This document shows positions 63,374 to 64,000 of a DNA stretch of 64,000 bases, one piece after another; the first letter of the stretch is position 1, and each line of letters starts with the position of its first letter. The stretch is from positions 248,001-312,000 of the forward strand of contig NZ_JASCXI010000004.1 of NCBI RefSeq assembly GCF_030271515.1, in the 5' to 3' direction. The notes beneath the pieces are model-generated. The model saw only the letters and a program-made list of their open reading frames with translations, did not search any database and was not told the DNA's origin. Source of the stretch: Erythrobacter oryzae (lineage in GTDB: Bacteria > Pseudomonadota > Alphaproteobacteria > Sphingomonadales > Sphingomonadaceae). Both the position numbers and the translations under genes were made by a program.

Positions 63374-63527
63374 ATTTTGCTGCGACGGGGTCTCGGACAG
63401 ACCCTCGCACATCCGCAAAAATCCGCTTCGCCAACACTTGGGAAATTCTCCCAAGCTTTCGTTCGGCTTAACGCCGCGTTGGCTGCGCGCAAGCTGCGGA
63501 ACCGCAGAATTCCGGCATTTTTCGAGT

Positions 63528-63544
63528 TTGGCACGGTCGATGCA
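63528..63544 (+). promoter_or_regulatory. Predicted sigma-54 promoter
   Basis: TTGGCACGGTCGATGCA matches the -24/-12 consensus YTGGCACGN4TTGCW in all but one of the key positions. The GG (63530-63531) and GC (63542-63543) pairs are ten bases apart, as required. Transcription would start near 63555, about 50 bases before the first microprotein ATG. A perfect eight-base hairpin (63559-63575, CCCGGGAC/GTCCCGGG) falls at the start of the leader. Confidence 0.7.
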
Positions 63545-63606
63545 AGGTATCTGGCATCCCCGGGACGGTCCCGGGAAACACCGAAAACGCCAACAGGAGA
63601 CTTCAC

Positions 63607-63720
63607 ATGTACGCCAACGAAACCGCCAACCGCTTCTTCGCCGCCGCTTTCTCGGTCGTGATCTCGGCAGCCTTCTTCGCTTACGCGATCATCCCCGCCA
63701 GCCCCTCGCTCGTCGCCTGA
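63607..63720 (+). CDS. 37-residue membrane microprotein A
   Basis: ATG at 63607 opens a 38-codon frame. The product MYANETANRFFAAAFSVV continues with a hydrophobic helix and ends AIIPASPSLVA. A strong ribosome site (CAGGAGA) lies nine bases upstream. The protein has a short polar start and one predicted transmembrane helix. It is a paralogue of the next gene: same length, same MYA start and same AYAIxPASPxLxA end. Function is unknown; control by sigma-54 suggests an envelope-stress or nitrogen-related role. Confidence 0.75.
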   Translation: MYANETANRFFAAAFSVVISAAFFAYAIIPASPSLVA

Positions 63721-63752
63721 TCGACCTGCAACCAGACCAAAGGACCACGACC

Positions 63753-63866
63753 ATGTACGCTTCCGACACCGCCGCCCGCCTCGCTTCCGCTGCCTTCGCC
63801 GTTGTCCTGACGGTTGCCAGCCTCGCCTATGCGATCGTCCCGGCGAGCCCGACGCTGATGGCCTGA
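63753..63866 (+). CDS. 37-residue membrane microprotein B
   Basis: ATG at 63753 opens a second 38-codon frame whose product begins MYASDTAARLASAAFAVV and ends AYAIVPASPTLMA. It shares start, end, length and helix position with microprotein A, 32 bases upstream, so the pair arose by tandem duplication. AAAGGACCACGACC before the ATG holds the ribosome site. It is probably co-transcribed with A from the sigma-54 promoter. Confidence 0.75.
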   Translation: MYASDTAARLASAAFAVVLTVASLAYAIVPASPTLMA

Positions 63867-63904
63867 TCGGGTCGGGAGGGTTCAATCAACCCTTCCACCC
63901 GATC
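63865..63904. terminator. Shared stem-loop between microprotein B and TonB-receptor gene
   Basis: GATCGGG (63865-63871) pairs with CCCGATC (63898-63904), and inside it GGAGGGTT pairs with AACCCTTCC with one bulge around the loop CAATC. It overlaps the stops of both convergent genes and likely ends both transcripts. Confidence 0.55.
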
Positions 63905-64000
63905 GAGACAAAGAAATTACGCGGCGCGCCGGGATCGAACCCGCCGCCGCCGCCGGGGCGGACCCGGCTCGCATAGTCCGCATCGAACAGATTGTTCACC
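63886..64000 (-). CDS. TonB-dependent receptor, C-terminal end (partial)
   Basis: The minus strand reads from the window edge to a TGA at 63886-63888. The last residues are VNNLFDADYASRVRP, a Gly run, then APRNFFVSIGWKG. The NLFDxxY block and the RNFFVSIGW end are the final barrel strands of TonB-dependent receptors, in which the penultimate-strand NLFD motif is almost universal. The rest lies outside the window. Confidence 0.8.
   Translation of the reverse strand, partial: VNNLFDADYASRVRPGGGGGFDPGAPRNFFVSIGWKG

Overview
The window is about 64 kb of high-GC DNA, densely coding, with many 1- to 4-base stop/start overlaps. Gene content and order point to an aerobic alphaproteobacterium of the Sphingomonadales, most likely Erythrobacteraceae (Erythrobacter/Porphyrobacter-like). 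Examples are hemC-hemD followed by a Mic60/mitofilin-like gene, tsaD-gpsA, the Anbu operon, TonB-dependent receptors and a nested GC-rich intergenic palindrome of a kind I associate with sphingomonads. I saw no tRNA, rRNA, CRISPR array, insertion sequence or prophage.

Layout. 0-5 kb: the end of a response regulator gene, then the complete Anbu operon (ATP-grasp, alpha-E, transglutaminase, Anbu peptidase). 4.7-6 kb: a MarR-like and a LuxR-type regulator, divergent around a 20-bp dyad. 6-24 kb: mostly housekeeping (hydrolase, uvrB, S10 peptidase, DsbD-like reductase, UbiH-like hydroxylase, hemC/hemD/Mic60-like, tsaD, gpsA, flippase). 24-28 kb: a lone receiver protein and a maleylacetoacetate isomerase / FAH / aldehyde dehydrogenase group. 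28-32 kb: lactate-monooxygenase-like gene and a cyanide-insensitive-type bd oxidase operon with a tiny DUF2474 subunit. 32-36 kb: a persulfide/sulfite operon divergent from a peroxiredoxin-ArsR pair. 36-38 kb: a sterol-desaturase family gene and a membrane protein.

37.9-50.3 kb is one long minus-strand operon. It runs ABC transporter (3 genes), NikR-like regulator, UAAP1, UAAP2, urea/guanidine carboxylase, allophanate hydrolase, hybrid histidine kinase, LuxR-type response regulator. UAAP1/UAAP2 homologues are known as carboxyguanidine deiminase subunits, so the operon probably lets the cell use guanidine as a nitrogen source. Two copies of TATTAC-N14-GTAATA sit upstream of the transporter and upstream of the NikR-like gene. 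That regulator lacks three of the four nickel ligands of NikR.

51.5-63.4 kb is a catabolic island around a GntR/FCD regulator. Leftward: a racemase-family protein lacking both catalytic cysteines, two paired NTF2-like proteins and a TonB receptor. Rightward: HMG-CoA-lyase-like, HyuA, HyuB, a CaiB-type CoA-transferase and an isochorismatase-fold amidohydrolase. A perfect TTGTATACAA palindrome precedes each arm. The substrate is unknown and this is the best candidate for an undescribed pathway.

The right end holds two tandem paralogous 37-residue membrane microproteins behind a near-consensus sigma-54 promoter, then the 3' end of another TonB receptor gene. The only stretch over 300 bases without a gene is 16915-17263, which holds the nested palindromic repeat and nothing else recognisable.
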